Source: Gammaproteobacteria bacterium RIFCSPHIGHO2_12_FULL_38_11
GTDB taxonomy: Bacteria; Pseudomonadota; Gammaproteobacteria; Coxiellales; Coxiellaceae
Direction: 5' to 3'
Assembly (NCBI GenBank): GCA_001801515.1
Contig: MGXX01000062.1
Span: 3,693-20,729 of the forward strand
Length of the DNA stretch: 17,037 nt
Shown: piece by piece, positions 14,175 through 17,037 of the stretch
Layout: the number at the start of each line of letters is the position of its first letter
Position numbering within the stretch: position 1 is the stretch's first letter
The notes under the pieces: generated by a model
Seen by the model: the letters and a program-made list of their open reading frames with translations, nothing else
Told to the model about the DNA's origin: nothing
The model's database searches: none
Made by a program: the position numbers and the translations under genes

Positions 14175-14197
14175 TTAGCTGTCAGCTAATGTATAAT
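14175..14197 (+). promoter_or_regulatory. sulP promoter with perfect 15-bp palindrome
   Basis: TTAGCTG-t-CAGCTAA (14175-14189) is a perfect inverted repeat with one central base. It ends 2 nt before a consensus TATAAT (14192-14197), which lies about 28 nt before the sulP ATG. No good -35 is present in the 16-18 bp window, where the palindrome lies between. The site could be an operator, or an activator site compensating for the poor -35. Confidence 0.55.
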
Positions 14198-14225
14198 GCC
14201 ATACTTTTCTCGTCTGGAGTAATTT

Positions 14226-15857
14226 ATGTTCGCTATAGTAGAAGCATATCGCAAAAAATTATTAACACTTGAAAATTGGCCAAAAAACATCATATCGGGT
14301 TTGATCGTTGCTGTGATTGCCATGCCCTTGGCAATGGCATTTGCCATTGCTTCAGGTGTCAATCCGGTTCAAGGTCTTTATACCGCTATTATCGCTGGTT
14401 TTTTTGTGGGCGTTTTTGGTGGAACGCGGGTGCAAATTGCAGGACCTACCGGCGCTTTCATTGTCATTCTTGCAAATATTACCGCGCATTACGGTGTAAG
14501 TGGATTGCAGATTGCTTCATTTATGGCCGGTTTTATACTACTTTTAATGGGATTTTTAAAACTGGGTACAGTGATTAAGTTTATTCCATACCCAGTGATT
14601 GTCGGGTTTACCAGCGGTATTGGTGTGATTATTTTTGTTGGAGAATGGAAAGATTTTTTTGGTTTATCTACACATATTCCATTAGACGCACATTTTTTCC
14701 AAAAAATAGTTTTATTATCTCAGGCATTACCGCAATTAAATATTGGCACAACGGCGTTAGCACTTTTGAGCCTATTACTAATGATCATCACGCCTAAATT
14801 TTTCAAAAAATTGCCTGGTCCTTTAATGGCTATGTTAGCTGCTACTTTTTTACAAATGATTTTTCATTTTAAGCATATTGCAACGATTGGTAGCACATTT
14901 GGTGAAATGCCAGAACACCTACCCTATTTTCAATGGCCACACATATCACTCAATACTGCACTTGATTTATTGGGGTCTGCTTTCACCATTGCCTTATTAG
15001 GATCAATTGAATCTCTATTATCCGCTGCTGCATCCGATGGCATTACGGGTTATCGGCACAATTCTAATCAAGAATTAATTGGGCAAGGACTGGCGAATAT
15101 ATTTTCGCCTTTATTTGGCGGATTTGCTGCAACAGGTGCAATTGCCAGAACAGTAGCCAATATTCGCAATGGGGGTAAGAGTCCACTGTCTGCAATGACA
15201 CACTCCATTGCATTAATTTGCGTGTTAATCTTTTTGGCGCCTTTCGCTTCAAATATTCCACTTTGTTCTTTAGCAGCTATTTTATTTGTAGTTGCTTATA
15301 ACATGAGTGACGTAAAGCATTTTCTGCATATCGCAAAGCGTGCACCACGATACGATGTGATTGTGTTATTAACAACATTTTTTTTAACGGTATTAACTAA
15401 TTTAGTTATTGCAGTAAATGTGGGCGTTGTCCTTGCAATGTTATTTTTTATGCGTCGTATGATTCAAGAAACACACGTTGCATCTGAAGATTCAGAAAAA
15501 TTAATTTCAAGTATTTCGTCGGCCATTACACCACCTAAAGATGTGATGATCTACAATATTCAAGGCCCATTTTTTTTCGGTGTGGCTGAAAAAATAGAAA
15601 AGGCTTTGATGGTGACGCACACGGAGCCAAAAATAATCATTATTCGATTTAAGGAAGTGCCTTTTATTGATGTAACAGGGTTAGAAACTTTAGAGGAAAT
15701 TTTAAAAAAATATCAAGAAAAAGGGGTTTGCATTTATCTTTGCGAAGCAAACCCAAAAGTACGCTATAAATTAAAAAAAATGGGCATTTTAAAGTTTGCC
15801 TCAAACAATTGCATATTCGAAAAACTAGAAGACACATTACTACAAATAAAAAAATAG
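14226..15857 (+). CDS. SulP-family anion transporter with C-terminal STAS domain
   Basis: The 543-aa inner-membrane protein belongs to the SulP/SLC26 family, which moves sulfate, bicarbonate or dicarboxylates by proton or sodium coupling. Residues ~18-425 form the transport domain, with about 12-14 membrane segments and typical motifs: AMPLAMAFAIASGVNPVQGLY (32-52), VQIAGPTGAFIV (69-80), and FGGFAATGAIARTVANIR. Residues ~437-540 are a STAS domain (MIYNIQGPFFFGVAEKIEKA, then FIDVTGLETLEE), in which the anti-sigma-antagonist Ser position is Thr. Length is near E. coli DauA (559 aa). GGAG before the ATG at 14226 supports the start. It is divergent from the kinase gene. The substrate cannot be told from sequence alone. 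Confidence 0.94.
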   Translation: MFAIVEAYRKKLLTLENWPKNIISGLIVAVIAMPLAMAFAIASGVNPVQGLYTAIIAGFFVGVFGGTRVQIAGPTGAFIVILANITAHYGVSGLQIASFMAGFILLLMGFLKLGTVIKFIPYPVIVGFTSGIGVIIFVGEWKDFFGLSTHIPLDAHFFQKIVLLSQALPQLNIGTTALALLSLLLMIITPKFFKKLPGPLMAMLAATFLQMIFHFKHIATIGSTFGEMPEHLPYFQWPHISLNTALDLLGSAFTIALLGSIESLLSAAASDGITGYRHNSNQELIGQGLANIFSPLFGGFAATGAIARTVANIRNGGKSPLSAMTHSIALICVLIFLAPFASNIPLCSLAAILFVVAYNMSDVKHFLHIAKRAPRYDVIVLLTTFFLTVLTNLVIAVNVGVVLAMLFFMRRMIQETHVASEDSEKLISSISSAITPPKDVMIYNIQGPFFFGVAEKIEKALMVTHTEPKIIIIRFKEVPFIDVTGLETLEEILKKYQEKGVCIYLCEANPKVRYKLKKMGILKFASNNCIFEKLEDTLLQIKK

Positions 15858-15891
15858 AAATAATTTCTTTTTCTATACATGCTTTTTTTAA

Positions 15892-16275
15892 TCAATTGGT
15901 CGAGTTACGATTAACCTTTAATTCATCCGCTTTTTCCTCGCGAGGAGTAAGCGATCTCTTTGTAAAAAAATGCGCTGCCTTATAAGACACTGCAAATTCA
16001 GTGAGCACAGTAGTGCTAAGAAAAGCACCACAATATAGCCACAAGGGGAGGAACATTGCGCCATTGATACCACCACCTGCGGCTCTGTGAGTTGTGCTCC
16101 AGCGTTTAAGGTGCATGTAGGCCATAAATGTTAAAAAGGGTAGACTCAACCCCACACACGTCTTGTCAACAGGCCACTCTTTATTTGCAAGCGCTGTACG
16201 ATTACCTAAATAAGTACCAATACCTATGAAAGGAAGCTGGTAGCGAACTGTATTTTTTAACAAACTAATATACAT
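15892..16275 (-). CDS. Small membrane protein of unknown function
   Basis: I do not recognise this 127-aa protein. It has hydrophobic stretches at about residues 12-23, 42-57 and 73-97, so two or three membrane segments, with a Gly-rich link (AAGGGING, 65-72) between the second and third. The C-terminal 30 residues are charged (KRSLTPREEKADELK). AGGAG lies 8-9 nt before the ATG at 16275, and a promoter-like pair is found upstream, so it is probably real despite the lack of a known domain. It converges with sulP, whose stop is 34 nt away, and no clear terminator hairpin lies between them. A role cannot be assigned. Confidence 0.65.
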   Translation of the reverse strand: MYISLLKNTVRYQLPFIGIGTYLGNRTALANKEWPVDKTCVGLSLPFLTFMAYMHLKRWSTTHRAAGGGINGAMFLPLWLYCGAFLSTTVLTEFAVSYKAAHFFTKRSLTPREEKADELKVNRNSTN

Positions 16276-16336
16276 GTATATACACTCCTATGTGCTCGAT
16301 TCCGAAATTATTAGCAGTTACATGATGCAAAGAAGA

Positions 16337-16365
16337 ATGTTATAGATGTTAAGCAGAAATTGCAA
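16337..16365 (-). promoter_or_regulatory. Possible promoter of the small membrane protein gene
   Basis: On the minus strand TTGCAA (16365-16360) is followed after 17 bp by TAACAT (16342-16337), or after 15 bp by TATAAC (16344-16339). Either lies about 65 nt before the ATG at 16275. The rest of the 193-nt gap down to the SHMT-like stop shows nothing else I can name. Confidence 0.4.
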
Positions 16366-16468
16366 CTTTATAACACCAAAACCACAGGGCTCCCGCATTA
16401 AAATTTGAACAAAGCGACGATATTTTTAATCGTTTACAGTGAATTTTAACAGTGCCAATGCAGGGATG

Positions 16469-17037
16469 TCATTCTGGGAACATATTCCCGCTTTCTCCGG
16501 ATAGGCTACTCAAAACAAGATCCCTCAATTCGTCAACCTGCTCCCACTTCGCTTGTATGCCTGCATTAATAATATCAGCGATTCTCACAACGTTGGCAAC
16601 ATTCACGCCAAGACAGGTCAGGTAAGAAAGCCCAACCTTCACTCCCGAGGTTTCCACGACACTCCTGGAATCCGAAGGGAGTTGATTTCTTTGAATAAGA
16701 ATCCTGTGCTGTTCAAATTTTTGTGACAATGCCAGACCTGTGTAGCCATGACAGCCCACATCAATGCTCAGCATATGATTCATCGTACTGCCGCTCACTA
16801 ATCGATAACCTTTCGCTAACAAACAGTCTGCTAACTTTCGCGTGTTGGACAGTATGTTGTTGATGTAGTTTGAAAACTCAGGCAAGACGGCCTTCTCAAA
16901 AGCAAGCGCCTTTGCAGCTATCACGTTAGAAAAAGCAGCACCCTGCAGCCTAGGCGAAACAGCGAGATTGAGCTTGCGTGAGAAGGCCTCATCATCCCAA
17001 AGCAAAACACCACCGCGCGGGCCTCTCAACATTTTGT
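16469..17037 (-). CDS. Serine hydroxymethyltransferase-like PLP enzyme, C-terminal half (cut by window edge)
   Basis: About 189 C-terminal residues are visible; the gene continues past the right edge. The first whole codon (17035-17033, AAA) is a Lys followed by MLRGPRGGVLL, which aligns with HKTLRGPRGG of GlyA, so this Lys should hold the PLP. The distance from it to the stop is almost the same as in E. coli GlyA. Other SHMT landmarks are RLQGAAFSNVIAAKALAF and STMNHMLSIDV. It differs from housekeeping GlyA at key places: QGGP becomes QGAA, GTDNH becomes STMNH, and the SGxRxGTPA substrate-carboxylate Arg motif becomes SGVKVGLSY, with Lys for Arg. It is therefore probably a paralogue with altered substrate or role. 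GC looks higher than in neighbouring genes, suggesting transfer. Confidence 0.82.
   Translation of the reverse strand, partial: KMLRGPRGGVLLWDDEAFSRKLNLAVSPRLQGAAFSNVIAAKALAFEKAVLPEFSNYINNILSNTRKLADCLLAKGYRLVSGSTMNHMLSIDVGCHGYTGLALSQKFEQHRILIQRNQLPSDSRSVVETSGVKVGLSYLTCLGVNVANVVRIADIINAGIQAKWEQVDELRDLVLSSLSGESGNMFPE

Noticed and set aside
14045..14272. A 75-codon plus-strand frame in the kinase/sulP intergenic region
   Set aside because: It runs over the sulP promoter and start in another frame and lacks a Shine-Dalgarno or any recognisable feature.

Overview
The window most likely comes from a member of the Legionellales (Legionella/Coxiella/Aquicella-type Gammaproteobacteria). The main reason is the left end, which carries part of a Dot/Icm type IVB secretion locus in the classic divergent layout: icmV-dotA on the minus strand, and icmW, an extra secreted protein and an icmX-like gene on the plus strand. 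Base composition is AT-rich, with many A/T runs and a preference for A/T at third codon positions. The other housekeeping genes (hldD, hldE, waaF, dnaQ, trpR) are of gammaproteobacterial type and imply a Gram-negative with a heptose-containing LPS core.

Layout. 1-3852: the Dot/Icm block (dotA N-terminus, icmV | icmW, a 192-aa Pro/Gln-rich secreted protein, icmX-like). The icmV/icmW intergenic region holds a 61-bp nested palindrome. Each of its arms reads TTTAAT-N5-CTTAAG towards its own gene and ends 10-11 nt from a -10-like hexamer, which is the form of a PmrA response-regulator box. 3849-7618 (minus): an LPS inner-core heptose cluster read as zinc-finger protein -> waaF -> hldE -> hldD, with an extra promoter before hldE. 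7682-8931 (plus): a CBS-pair protein and dnaQ (DNA polymerase III epsilon). 8932-9311: non-coding, with a three-unit 15-bp repeat and a 199-bp MITE-like element with 30-bp terminal inverted repeats.

9312-12258 (minus): an operon trpX-trpY-trpZ-trpR. It encodes an ABC importer of the TrpXYZ type (binding protein, permease, ATPase) followed by the tryptophan repressor. Its promoter carries GTAC-N4-GTAC over the -10 region, the same 8-bp geometry as CTAG-N4-CTAG in E. coli trp operators. This suggests a self-contained, tryptophan-sensing uptake unit, sensible for an intracellular bacterium that takes amino acids from its host. 12262-12865 (minus): a HicAB toxin-antitoxin pair. 12903-14090 (minus): a eukaryotic-type Ser/Thr protein kinase with an intact catalytic core, a candidate Dot/Icm effector. 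14226-15857 (plus): a SulP-family anion transporter with a STAS domain, preceded by a perfect TTAGCTG-t-CAGCTAA palindrome beside a TATAAT box. 15892-16275 (minus): a small membrane protein I do not recognise. 16469-17037 (minus, cut by the window edge): the C-terminal half of a divergent serine hydroxymethyltransferase-like enzyme with altered substrate-site residues and higher GC than its neighbours.

No tRNA, rRNA, CRISPR array, transposase or prophage gene was seen. The most informative observations are the paired PmrA-type boxes, the trpXYZ-trpR operon with its candidate operator, the kinase, the unrecognised secreted protein inside the icm operon, and the non-canonical SHMT paralogue.
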